Part shown: positions 54,562-63,096 of the stretch, in pieces
Layout of the letters: each line of letters begins with the position of its first letter
Numbering within the stretch: position 1 is the first letter of the stretch
Assembly (NCBI RefSeq): GCF_001904725.1
Contig: NZ_MRCE01000009.1
Location: 16,838-80,837, forward strand
DNA length: 64,000 nucleotides
Direction of reading: 5' to 3'
Source: Phormidium ambiguum IAM M-71
GTDB lineage: Bacteria > Cyanobacteriota > Cyanobacteriia > Cyanobacteriales > Aerosakkonemataceae
The notes under the pieces: model-generated
What the model was told of the DNA's origin: nothing
What the model saw: the letters and a program-made list of their open reading frames with translations, nothing else
Database searches by the model: none
Program-made: the position numbers and the translations under genes

Positions 54562-56940
54562 ATGAAAATTCTGCTAGTAGAAGATGATGAAACGACAGTT
54601 GATGTATTAGCTCAAGAACTCAAAACCTATCACTATACTGTTGAGACAGCACTGGATGGTCAAATAGGTTTAGAACTAGCTCAAGCTTATCATTATGACC
54701 TAGTTGTGCTGGATATTATGCTGCCTAATTTGGATGGAATTAGTATTTGTCGGCAACTGCGATCGCAGGGTTCGCAAATACCAATTTTAATGTTAAGTGG
54801 AAGGGAAGGCAGTAGCGATCGGGTGATAGGTTTAGAAGCAGGAGCCGATGATTACGTCGTCAAACCATACGAACTTTCAGAATTAATCGCTCGGATTCAG
54901 GCTTTGCTAAGGCGAGGCAATTCTACCTTAACAACGGTGTTGACTTGGGAAAAGCTTCGACTTTATCCAGATGCTTACCAAGTGACATACGAGGGAACTC
55001 TGTTACACTTAACTCCAAAAGAATACAGCATCTTAGAGCTTTTCTTACGCAATCCTCAGCGAATCTTCAGCCGAAGTACCATCCTAGATCATATCTGGCC
55101 TAGCGGAGAATTTCCGCAAGAAGAAGCCGTTTCCACTCAAATCAAGGGTCTGCGACAGAAACTCAAAACAGCCGGAATGAATACCAATTTGATAGAAACT
55201 GTCTATGGATTGGGCTATCGGCTAAAAGCACGACCGGAAGATTTCCCCGCTGCAAGGATGTCGCCAGAGGAACAATCACATCCGACTAGTGTTCCGCTAA
55301 TAGACAAGCTTCACGCTCAAGCCAAAGTCCAGGCAGTACTGCAAGAGATCAGGGCTAAATTTTTAGAGAGTTGGAAAGCGCAAATAATGGTGTTTGAGGA
55401 TGCGATCGTCCAACTCTCTACCGGAAATCTCACTCAAGAACTGCGTTCCTCAGCCCAAGCAAAAGCTCATACCTTAATTGGCTCGCTGGGTTCATTTGGT
55501 TTACCGAAAGGTTCACAAGTGGCACAACAAATTGAACAGCTGCTACGCCTAGATTCTCCGGGTGAGAAGGAAGCACAGCAACTTCAGAACTTACTCGATC
55601 AACTAGAACAAATTGTCACCAGTAAACCATTCACAACAGAATCAACAGTTGATGTCAAAATTGGATCGGGTCGGTTACTGGTGGTTGATGATGATGAGAT
55701 ACTGACAGCGCAGATCAAAAACGAAGCGATTATTTGGGGTTTCCAGGTGGAAGTGGCAACAAACCCAACCGCTGCCAGAAAAAGTATTTTCTCTCATGCG
55801 CCTGATATTATTGTTCTAGACCTTTCGTTTCCCGACACCGCAGAAGATGGAATCAGCTTATTAGCTGAACTGGTGCAAATAACTCCCAAGATTCCAGTGT
55901 TAGTGCTTACAGCCAGAAATCAATTAAGCGATCGGGTAGAAGTAGCTCGTTTGGGTGGAAACCTCTTTTTAGAAAAACCCATTAGCCCCGAAGAAATTAT
56001 CAAAGCTGTGGCGCATGAACTCCACCGCACCCAAAAACCAGAAGCCAAAATCCTGATCGTAGATGACGATCGCCAAGTGTTAAAAGCTTTATCTGCTCTG
56101 CTCATGCCCTGGGGTTTTCAAGTCAAAACTTTGGCAGAACCTCGGCATTTTTGGCAAACACTCGCCACCACTGTTCCTGACTTACTGATTTTAGATGTAG
56201 AAATGCCTGGTTTTAGTGGGATTGAACTCTGTCAAGTCGTCCGTAGCGAGCCGCGCTGGAGTGATTTGCCCGTGTTGTTTCTTTCCGGTCACAATGACCG
56301 TGAAATTATCCATCAGGTGTTTACTGTCGGTGCAGATGATTACGTACAGAAACCAATTATTGAACCGGAATTAATAGCTCGGATTCTAAATAGATTAGAA
56401 CGAACTCGTATCTTACACAGATTTACAGAAATTGATAAACTAACTGGCACTGCTACTAGAGATAAATCTATCCGAGATCTAGGACGATTATTACGTTTAG
56501 CAGAGCGCCAAAATCAATCATTATGTTTGATGATTCTGCACTTAGACCACTTCAAGCACATTAACGATCGATATGGTCATGAGGTAGGGGACTTAGTTCT
56601 CAGCTTATTTGGAAAACGCTTAAAGCGGTTCTTTCGGTCTGAAGATATAGTAGCTCGTTGGAGTGGCGAAGAATTTGTTTTAGGTCTATATGGTATAACG
56701 CGAGAAGAAGGCGCAAAGCGGCTTAATGACTTCTTGTTAACCTGGTGTCAGCAAGAGTTTACTGATGCTAATAATCACACATTTCGGGTGACGTTCAGCG
56801 CCGGAGTCGCTGACTATTCTCAAGATGGAACTAAATTGCAAGAACTTTATCGAGCCGCTGATGCCGCACTATCCCAAGCTAAAGTAATGGGACGAAATTG
56901 TGTATTGGTGTCTAATCCGGCGAGTGCTTGTAAATTTTGA
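54562..56940 (+). CDS. Multidomain response regulator: REC, OmpR-type DNA binding, Hpt, REC, REC, GGDEF
   Basis: 792 residues. REC1 (1-115; D51, K101), OmpR/PhoB winged helix (about 128-222; TPKEYSILELFLRNPQRIFS), Hpt-like helical domain (about 250-355; H303 in AKAHTLIGSLG), REC2 (about 371-490; D420), REC3 (about 496-612; D545), and GGDEF (about 620-785). The GGDEF signature is SGEEF (701-705) in ARWSGEEFVLGLYG, with the upstream DHFKHINDRYGHEVGD typical of active diguanylate cyclases; the S variant is usually compatible with activity. No RxxD inhibitory site is obvious. It can both bind DNA and make c-di-GMP, and may take phosphate through its own Hpt domain from the nearby kinase. Preceded closely by the DUF1816 gene. 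Confidence 0.93.
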   Translation: MKILLVEDDETTVDVLAQELKTYHYTVETALDGQIGLELAQAYHYDLVVLDIMLPNLDGISICRQLRSQGSQIPILMLSGREGSSDRVIGLEAGADDYVVKPYELSELIARIQALLRRGNSTLTTVLTWEKLRLYPDAYQVTYEGTLLHLTPKEYSILELFLRNPQRIFSRSTILDHIWPSGEFPQEEAVSTQIKGLRQKLKTAGMNTNLIETVYGLGYRLKARPEDFPAARMSPEEQSHPTSVPLIDKLHAQAKVQAVLQEIRAKFLESWKAQIMVFEDAIVQLSTGNLTQELRSSAQAKAHTLIGSLGSFGLPKGSQVAQQIEQLLRLDSPGEKEAQQLQNLLDQLEQIVTSKPFTTESTVDVKIGSGRLLVVDDDEILTAQIKNEAIIWGFQVEVATNPTAARKSIFSHAPDIIVLDLSFPDTAEDGISLLAELVQITPKIPVLVLTARNQLSDRVEVARLGGNLFLEKPISPEEIIKAVAHELHRTQKPEAKILIVDDDRQVLKALSALLMPWGFQVKTLAEPRHFWQTLATTVPDLLILDVEMPGFSGIELCQVVRSEPRWSDLPVLFLSGHNDREIIHQVFTVGADDYVQKPIIEPELIARILNRLERTRILHRFTEIDKLTGTATRDKSIRDLGRLLRLAERQNQSLCLMILHLDHFKHINDRYGHEVGDLVLSLFGKRLKRFFRSEDIVARWSGEEFVLGLYGITREEGAKRLNDFLLTWCQQEFTDANNHTFRVTFSAGVADYSQDGTKLQELYRAADAALSQAKVMGRNCVLVSNPASACKF

Positions 56941-56952
56941 TATATCACAAGA

Positions 56953-57044
56953 CCTAAAGAATTTTTGCGGTACGTTGTTGCGCTTTAGCGCGAAAGAAAG
57001 GCGCTAAAGCGCAACAACGTACTTTTTGAAATGTGCCTGTTGCG
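56953..57044. repeat. Long hairpin repeat, copy B
   Basis: Second copy of the element at 48002-48094. Here the stem GTACGTTGTTGCGCTTTAGC and its complement are perfect over about 22 bases around the loop GAAAGAAAG, which would make a very stable hairpin after the GGDEF gene and may serve as its terminator. The bases to 57107 contain a short GTAGGGGCAATCCC / GTTGCCCCTA pair. Confidence 0.75.
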
Positions 57045-57107
57045 GAGAGAATAAACACCACTTGTAGGGGCAATCCCCATGTGGTTGCCCCTATATCTCC
57101 TGATATT

Positions 57108-58448
57108 TTAAAGTGACAAAATGGGATCTGTAGTGGTAATTGTGAAGAGAGAAGTTTCGATTGTGGTGACGGAAACGCTGAGGGCTACTCCTAAAATTTC
57201 GTTGGTTGAACCTAGTTTGATAACTGTATCTGAGATTCCGTCTTGATTGACATCTAAGGAATCATAACTCAAAAGTTCTGGGGTGATGTCTTCGGTGAAG
57301 CCGATGCGATCGCCTTCCGCAGCATTAAAATCAGTAATATAATCAACTAAACTGACATTATATTGTCCAATTGCTTCATCTTTGCGGAAAACAAAAGTGT
57401 CTGCTCCGCTATCACCAGTTAAACTATCTGTTCCTAAATCTCCGATTAAAACGTCATCAGCTTCGCCACCAGATACACTATCATTTCCTTTACCTCCCCG
57501 AACTAGATCGTTACCTTTATCTCCCGAAACATAATCATCACCTTGGTTGCCGTTGATAATATCATCATCTTGACCGCCATAAATCAGGTCATTGTCATCG
57601 CCAGCATACATTAAATCTCCACCTTCATTAGCATAAAGTGTGTCTGCTCCTTGATTTCCATAAACAATATCACTAGTAATTGAGCCTATTACTACATCAT
57701 TACTAACACTAGCCCAAGCACCGCCTGTATATGTAGTAGAAATTTCTTCGGTAATTACGATTTCTTCACCTGTAGAGTATTGTAGTTGATATACATCGTT
57801 GTTAGAAAAGCCAATAAAAGCACTAGTAACTGTTTTTCGCCAAGCGAAAACTGTCTCTACTGTTGTGACAATTGTTGAGCTAATTTGGGAAACTTTGCCA
57901 AACAAAGATGTAGTAGTAACACTAAATTCTGGGGCATTAAATTGCCCTCTAGTCGTTAATTCTCCATCAGATGTAGTAAAGCCAAAAAGCTCCAATGTGT
58001 AAAGGTTTCCATTAAACCTAAATGTTTCTTCGGATAAACCAGCATCAGAAAAGCGGAGAAAGTCGCCATCTAAAACCGGATCGCCTGTTGTGTTATTGAC
58101 TTCAAACAAGTTGAATGAAAACTCAAAGTTTTCTTCTCGATCGAGCGGATCGGAAAAAGACAAATAAATTTCTAGGGGAAAATCACCTTCAAAATTAGTA
58201 TTCCCTTTAAGTTCACCATTGCCATAGGTTAAATCTCCTAAATAGAAAAGCTCACTCAACCCCGTATTAAAGTCTGCTCCATCAAATTGGACAAAACTAC
58301 TAAAACTTTCAGAATTAGAAGGTATTCCCCAAGTTAGGCGGTTTTCTATTCCCCCATCTTCATCAGTAATTTCATAAACTGTTGTCCGCCAAGGATTGAC
58401 AGGAGCGCCAAATATTCCAAAAGATTCTCCAGTAAATGTTAGTGCCAT
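57108..58448 (-). CDS. RTX-type calcium-binding protein with choice-of-anchor K-like domain
   Basis: 446 residues. The first 160 residues (LTFTGESFGIFGAPVNPWRT, FDGADFNTGLSELFYLGDLT) resemble the choice-of-anchor K beta-sandwich found in exported cyanobacterial proteins. Residues about 245-345 contain nonapeptide RTX repeats (YGNQGADTLYANEGGD, GDDNDLIYGGQDDDIINGNQ) that bind calcium. The C-terminal 80 residues (ADTFVFRKDEAIGQYNVS) look like a peptidase-M10-type C-terminal/RTX end. There is no N-terminal signal peptide, which fits type I secretion using a C-terminal signal; no ABC exporter lies in the window. It is divergent from the gene at 58670. Probably surface-attached. Confidence 0.85.
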   Translation of the reverse strand: MALTFTGESFGIFGAPVNPWRTTVYEITDEDGGIENRLTWGIPSNSESFSSFVQFDGADFNTGLSELFYLGDLTYGNGELKGNTNFEGDFPLEIYLSFSDPLDREENFEFSFNLFEVNNTTGDPVLDGDFLRFSDAGLSEETFRFNGNLYTLELFGFTTSDGELTTRGQFNAPEFSVTTTSLFGKVSQISSTIVTTVETVFAWRKTVTSAFIGFSNNDVYQLQYSTGEEIVITEEISTTYTGGAWASVSNDVVIGSITSDIVYGNQGADTLYANEGGDLMYAGDDNDLIYGGQDDDIINGNQGDDYVSGDKGNDLVRGGKGNDSVSGGEADDVLIGDLGTDSLTGDSGADTFVFRKDEAIGQYNVSLVDYITDFNAAEGDRIGFTEDITPELLSYDSLDVNQDGISDTVIKLGSTNEILGVALSVSVTTIETSLFTITTTDPILSL

Positions 58449-58537
58449 AAATTCCTTCCTGAATTGTGTTTGTTTTAAGATTTGATTTTTTCAATTCTTG
58501 TGGTTCAAAGTTTAAGAAAATCTCCCCAAAAATAGCA

Positions 58538-58554
58538 ATGTATTTTTCGGTAAT
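58538..58554 (+). promoter_or_regulatory. Shared upstream motif, instance 4
   Basis: ATGTATTTTTCGGTAAT, 116 bases before the gene at 58670. Together with the copy at 59524 it is followed by TCTGGAAATTA, TTCGCG and AAATAACTAATGATTTAA, so these two leaders are duplicates of each other. Confidence 0.55.
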
Positions 58555-58669
58555 AATTGTTCCCTAATCTGGAAATTAGCTTCGCGTAAATAACTAATGA
58601 TTTAAGTTTTGGGAAATCTTATCCTAAGAACCAAGAAATTTGTGTTGCTGAAAAACAGAGGTTAGTAAA

Positions 58670-59446
58670 ATGAGTTTTGCAATTTTTGACGAACAGTTCT
58701 ATCTAGCAAATAATCCTGATGTGCAAGCGGCTGTCAAAGCTGGAACTTTTAGTTCTGGTCGGGAACATTTTGAAAAGTTTGGGTTAGAAGAAGGTCGGGT
58801 TTCTGTATCACCTCAATACGATGAAGCTGCTTATTTACGAAAGTATCCCGATGTGGCGACGGCTGTTAACAATGGGTTATTTTCTTCCGGTATTGAACAT
58901 TATATTCAAATTGGGCAAACTGAAGGACGTTCGGGAACTCCTTTTAATGAAGAATTTTATTTATTAGCTTATCCAGATATAGCTGATGCAGTGAAAGCAG
59001 GACAGTTTAGTTCTGGTTTAGATCATTACTTGAAATTTGGTCAATATGAAGAACGCGGTGCTTTATTTACAGGAACAAGTGGTAGCGATCGCATTCAATC
59101 TTTTGGTAAAGTAGCGCTAGTTTCAGGTGTCGATCTTCTCACTGAAGGTGGTGGGATTCCTCAAGTTGACGCTCTGATTGGTGGGAACGGATTAGATTTA
59201 TTCACACTAGGAGATTACTATGTTGGCGCTGGTAACGCTGACTACGCCGTAATTCAAAATTTTAACCCCTTAGACTTTGATATGCTCGGTTTTTTTGGAC
59301 AACCGAGTGACTATAATTTTCAAGTAGCGAATGGCAATACTAACATTTCCACAACTACCGGAGATCTTGTTGCTGTAGTAGAGGGAGCAACAAACCTCAG
59401 TGTTTTCGCCTCAGATCCATTCACTAATATTTTTATTGTCGGCTAG
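58670..59446 (+). CDS. Secreted repeat protein with three YxxxYPDVAxAV-type units
   Basis: 258 residues. Three units of about 42-46 residues cover about 5-133: QFYLANNPDVQAAVKAGTFS, AAYLRKYPDVATAVNNGLFS and EFYLLAYPDIADAVKAGQFS, each followed by SGxxHxxxxGxxExR. The rest (GTSGSDRIQSFGK, DALIGGNGLDLFTLGDYYVG) resembles RTX-like or hemolysin-type C-terminal modules. No N-terminal signal peptide. I know these units only as parts of cyanobacterial exported calcium-binding proteins, without a firm function. Its leader carries the shared motif and is duplicated before the protease gene that follows 230 bases later. Confidence 0.75.
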   Translation: MSFAIFDEQFYLANNPDVQAAVKAGTFSSGREHFEKFGLEEGRVSVSPQYDEAAYLRKYPDVATAVNNGLFSSGIEHYIQIGQTEGRSGTPFNEEFYLLAYPDIADAVKAGQFSSGLDHYLKFGQYEERGALFTGTSGSDRIQSFGKVALVSGVDLLTEGGGIPQVDALIGGNGLDLFTLGDYYVGAGNADYAVIQNFNPLDFDMLGFFGQPSDYNFQVANGNTNISTTTGDLVAVVEGATNLSVFASDPFTNIFIVG

Positions 59447-59523
59447 TTAAATAGCTATGTTAATCGAAAATCCAGTCTGCAAATGCAGGCTGTGTTTGTA
59501 TAGTGACGATTGAAGCCGCCTCA

Positions 59524-59540
59524 ATGTATTTTTCGGTAAT
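59524..59540 (+). promoter_or_regulatory. Shared upstream motif, instance 5
   Basis: ATGTATTTTTCGGTAAT, 155 bases before the chosen start of the subtilisin-like gene. The following leader sequence duplicates that of instance 4. Confidence 0.55.
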
Positions 59541-59678
59541 AAAAGTTTCCTCATCAGGTAATTACATTAATCAAGTCTGGAAATTAAGTTCGCGCAAATA
59601 ACTAATGATTTAACTTGTGGAAAACCTTATTCTTTGGAACAAGCAACAAAGATTGTTATCAATTTAAGAGAGAGTATT

Positions 59679-61358
59679 ATGTTTGATACCTTTCCCACAG
59701 AAACCAATTTCCTCAATGCTTTGCCTTCAAACTTGGAAAAAGGAATCAACACTTTATTAACAACGGCTGATTTTTTCCCTGATAATCCTAGTAAATTTAG
59801 CCGTAATTCTGGTTACGATTCTAGTTACTTACTATATCAACTGGGAAACGTTCAAATTGGAAAAAATCTGAGAAATTCAATTGCTTTCAATGAACCAGAA
59901 TTTACTGATGATTTTTCTTATGAAATTAATGAACTTTCTTCCGAAGGAGTAGATATTTTAACTGGAAATTATGAAAACAATCAAGCTGCTAATACTAACA
60001 TTAATCTTACATCTACAAATGATAACTTAACTGCTAATTTTGAACAGGATATTAACCCAAATATTTCCATTGTCTCAGGAACTTTACGGGCCGATCGCTT
60101 TTCTATAGAACCAGAAAATAAACTTACAGTAATTTCGGGAAATGGTAATGTTGATTTTGGCAAAGGAGCTAAAGATGTCCTTGATCTCTCTGATACTTTT
60201 TCTAGCAACGTTAAATTTAATTTTGCTTATCTTACTGAAGGAGGTGTAGTTTTTAATCCCGGAAATGGCGATCGAATATTCGATGCTATAACTTTAAACA
60301 ATAATAATCTAGTTCTGTTTGAAGGAATTGATGCGATTCAATTTGCTGATGGTTTATTGAATCTATCAGTAACAACTACCGATCCTTTATTTAATCAACA
60401 ATGGAATCTACATATAATGGGAGTACATAATGCTTGGCGCTTTAGCACAGGTTCTAATCAAATTTTAATCGGAGTTCAAGATTCAGGGTTAGGATTTAAT
60501 TATTTCGGAAATATTCATCCTGACTTTAAAAATGCGATCGGCTATAGTAATAACGTTAGTGATGAGTTTAGTGATAGCTATACCTCTCATGGTACTGCGG
60601 TTCAAAGCATCATTTCTGCTACCAGTAATAATGGTATTGGCATGAGTGGTATTAATTGGAATTCTACTGTGTTTAACATTGATGTTTTAGGGAATGATAT
60701 AAATGACCAATCTTTAGTTGAAGCAACAAACAATATGATTGCTCAAGCTAATAGCAACAACCAACGTCTGGTGATTAATATGAGCTTGGGATATAGTGGT
60801 ACATTTGGGCAAAATTACGATATTGAATTAGAGCAAATAATTGCAAGTAATCCAGATGTTTTGTTTGTGATAGCTGCCGGAAATGATGGAAATTTGGGTA
60901 TCCCAGGAATTTCTTCTCCCGCAGTACTAGCACAACAATATGATAATGTCATAGCGGTTGGTGCTTCTTGGGGAACTAAAGATGAGTATGGTTTCTCAAG
61001 AAATCCTGGTCAACGTATTGAATACGCCTATGGATGGGGTTCTCAATACGGTGATGGGTTGACTTTAATGGGACCATCAGAAGTAATTACCACTGGTGCT
61101 AGTGATTCAATATGGGGATTAGGAGCATATTTTGATTATGAAACAAGTTTTAATGGTACGTCAGCAGCTACGCCAAATGTAGCTGGAGTAGCTTCTTTAG
61201 TTTGGAGTGCTAATCCAAATTTAACTGCTTTTAATATTAAAGAAATCCTTTCAGAAACAGCCTACGATCTTGGTAATTATGGTTACGATATTTACTATGG
61301 TCATGGGTTTGTAAATGCTGATGCCGCAGTGAGAAGAGCACTTGTTACCCGTTCATAA
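59679..61358 (+). CDS. Subtilisin-like serine protease (peptidase S8)
   Basis: 559 residues from the ATG at 59679 (AAGAGAGAG before it); a TTG 15 codons upstream is less likely. The catalytic triad is complete: D268 (GVQDSGLGFNY), H304 (TSHGTAVQSI), S495 (FNGTSAATPNVAGVASL), with oxyanion N402 in IAAGNDGN. The first 240 residues are not a typical propeptide and lack an N-terminal signal; they include a polar stretch (to about 130) and a beta-rich part (VSGTLRADRFSIEPENKLTV, ending AIQFADGLLNLSV) common in exported RTX-like proteins. An Asn/Gly-rich exported protease acting outside the cell or on surface proteins is the likely role. It shares its leader type with the preceding gene. Confidence 0.9.
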   Translation: MFDTFPTETNFLNALPSNLEKGINTLLTTADFFPDNPSKFSRNSGYDSSYLLYQLGNVQIGKNLRNSIAFNEPEFTDDFSYEINELSSEGVDILTGNYENNQAANTNINLTSTNDNLTANFEQDINPNISIVSGTLRADRFSIEPENKLTVISGNGNVDFGKGAKDVLDLSDTFSSNVKFNFAYLTEGGVVFNPGNGDRIFDAITLNNNNLVLFEGIDAIQFADGLLNLSVTTTDPLFNQQWNLHIMGVHNAWRFSTGSNQILIGVQDSGLGFNYFGNIHPDFKNAIGYSNNVSDEFSDSYTSHGTAVQSIISATSNNGIGMSGINWNSTVFNIDVLGNDINDQSLVEATNNMIAQANSNNQRLVINMSLGYSGTFGQNYDIELEQIIASNPDVLFVIAAGNDGNLGIPGISSPAVLAQQYDNVIAVGASWGTKDEYGFSRNPGQRIEYAYGWGSQYGDGLTLMGPSEVITTGASDSIWGLGAYFDYETSFNGTSAATPNVAGVASLVWSANPNLTAFNIKEILSETAYDLGNYGYDIYYGHGFVNADAAVRRALVTRS

Positions 61359-61402
61359 ATTTAAGGCTAACTTTAACTAGATAGCTTGCTTAAATTCACT
61401 GC

Positions 61403-61418
61403 TGTAGTTTTCGGAAAT
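61403..61418 (+). promoter_or_regulatory. Shared upstream motif, instance 6
   Basis: TGTAGTTTTCGGAAAT followed by CACAATT, as in instance 2. It lies about 155-170 bases before the kinase-like gene that heads the regulator operon, which makes autoregulation or shared control with the exoprotein genes conceivable. Confidence 0.5.
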
Positions 61419-61570
61419 CACAATTGCAGATTCCAGCAATCTGTATTTCCTGAATTAGGAAATATAGATTGCCAAAATCAGAATTACCTAATCAATAATT
61501 ATCTGATATATTCAATAAACAGCCAAGTCTAATGAATTAGTAGCTGTTTTGTAAAAACTTTGATGCTATT

Positions 61571-62293
61571 GTGATTAACGAATATTTTTATTTACTAGGG
61601 TTTTTAGTTTTTTTTATGAGTTTATTTTGGTTTATTGCTTTCCATCATAATACAGAAAGAGCTTGGCAATGGTGGTCGAACAGGCAGTCAAGGCATCTTT
61701 TTTATGAAGCTGAAAAGATTCGTAATGGTTTATTGCAAGATTCTTGTGCGATGCGGAGAATTTTAGAGTCATTACTTACAGATGAAGGAAATATTTCCCC
61801 AGAACTTAGCCAAGATTACTTAATGAAAATCGATAAAATTTACCGTTCTTTGGAAGAATTGAGCGATCGCTTAGCGCCCATTAATGCCGAGTATAGTTTA
61901 CCTTTAGGAATTGAGAGTTTAGTTGCGCTATGGCGCAAAAAAAATCCCTATCTCAAAATTTCTCTAAAAATTCCTCAAGATTGGCGGCAAGAACCTCCAG
62001 AACTTAGTTTAGTCATTTTGCAAATTATAGATGAACTTCTCCAAATTAATTTACTAAATGAATTGCTGAATAGAGAGATTTCTATCCAACTGAAATTAGA
62101 AAAGAATATAGCTAAATTAATTGTTTCTATCTCCGATGGTGAAATAGCAAATAAGAATTTCTATAATAAGTCGGCAAATTTAGATTACCTGAGCAAGACT
62201 TTTCAAGTTTTAACATCTGGAAAATGCTATCGTCGCCAAAAAAATCTTACTGAAATTTGGAATTTTCAATGGAGCGATCAAGGGAAATTATGA
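61571..62293 (+). CDS. Degenerate histidine-kinase-like membrane protein
   Basis: 240 residues from a GTG at 61571. One N-terminal membrane helix (YLLGFLVFFMSLFWFIAF), then a helical region resembling the HisKA_3 dimerisation domain of NarX/DegS kinases. Where the phospho-histidine is expected (ELHD) the sequence is LLQD (Q56). The C-terminal ATPase-like part has only remnants of the N and G boxes (IIDELLQINLLNEL, VSISDGEIANK). It therefore probably cannot autophosphorylate in the usual way and may be a pseudokinase or scaffold for the response regulator 101 bases downstream. The shared upstream motif precedes it. Confidence 0.7.
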   Translation: MINEYFYLLGFLVFFMSLFWFIAFHHNTERAWQWWSNRQSRHLFYEAEKIRNGLLQDSCAMRRILESLLTDEGNISPELSQDYLMKIDKIYRSLEELSDRLAPINAEYSLPLGIESLVALWRKKNPYLKISLKIPQDWRQEPPELSLVILQIIDELLQINLLNELLNREISIQLKLEKNIAKLIVSISDGEIANKNFYNKSANLDYLSKTFQVLTSGKCYRRQKNLTEIWNFQWSDQGKL

Positions 62294-62394
62294 AATTAAA
62301 GTTTTTGTAAAAGTTAATATTTTTTCATGAAATTTTCTCAAAATACCATAAAATAATCTTGATATCTCCATACTAAATTAGCGTATAATTCATT

Positions 62395-63072
62395 ATGAAT
62401 CAGCAAATGATAGAACAAGAAAACTGGAAAATTCTGGTAATTGACGACCATGAATTAGTTATAGGGGGTACGATCGATATATTACAAAAACATTATCCTA
62501 ATGCAGAAATCGTTACAGCCCAGACTGCCCAAGATAGTTTAAAAGCAATGGCAAGCTTTTCTCCAGATGTCATAGTTATGGATCTCTCCATTCCCGAACA
62601 AACTGGAGAAATTGCTCGCACAGATGTAGGACTTCAGCTATTAAAAAATTTAATGAAGAAATATCCAGAAATTAATTTTGTAGTGCAAAGTGCTCATGCT
62701 AGAACATTAGTGCGGATTAAACAGGAAATTGATAGCCATAAAGGTGGATTTACCATAGCAGATAAAAGCCTTTCTAGACAAGAAATGTTGACTAGAGTTA
62801 ACTGGGCGTTACAAGGATTAACTCATACTAAAGATATTAAGAGTATCCAAGCTGGGTTAGAATTTAAACCTGAGTGGTTAAAAGTTTTAGAATTAGCATA
62901 TCAAGAAGGATTGCAAGATAAGGCAATTGCCGATCGCCTAAATGTATCCGAACGCATGGTAAGACATTATTGGACTAAACTTCAAGATGCGTTAAATGTT
63001 TATCCAGAAGAAGGCAAAAATATTCGGATTCAAACCGAAATGCGAGCTAGAGAAGAAGGTTTAATAGATTAG
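62395..63072 (+). CDS. NarL/LuxR-type response regulator
   Basis: 225 residues. Receiver domain at about 10-140 with D17/D18, phospho-acceptor D63 (VIVMDLSIPEQTG), and K124 (IADKSLS). The loop after D63 is longer than usual (GEIARTDVGLQLL). A helix-turn-helix follows at about 160-200 (ELAYQEGLQDKAIADRLNVS, ERMVRHYWTKLQDAL), of the LuxR/NarL type. It is likely transcribed with the degenerate kinase before it and the CHASE2 gene after it. In cyanobacteria such RR-CHASE2 pairs are recurrent. Target genes are unknown; the exoprotein genes with the shared motif are candidates. Confidence 0.9.
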   Translation: MNQQMIEQENWKILVIDDHELVIGGTIDILQKHYPNAEIVTAQTAQDSLKAMASFSPDVIVMDLSIPEQTGEIARTDVGLQLLKNLMKKYPEINFVVQSAHARTLVRIKQEIDSHKGGFTIADKSLSRQEMLTRVNWALQGLTHTKDIKSIQAGLEFKPEWLKVLELAYQEGLQDKAIADRLNVSERMVRHYWTKLQDALNVYPEEGKNIRIQTEMRAREEGLID

Positions 63073-63096
63073 ATTTTCTCAGGGATTGGAGATATT

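Noticed and set aside
57108-58448. Toxin (hemolysin) function for the RTX protein
   Set aside because: Only calcium-binding repeats and a generic anchor-type domain are seen; no toxin or lipase/protease module.
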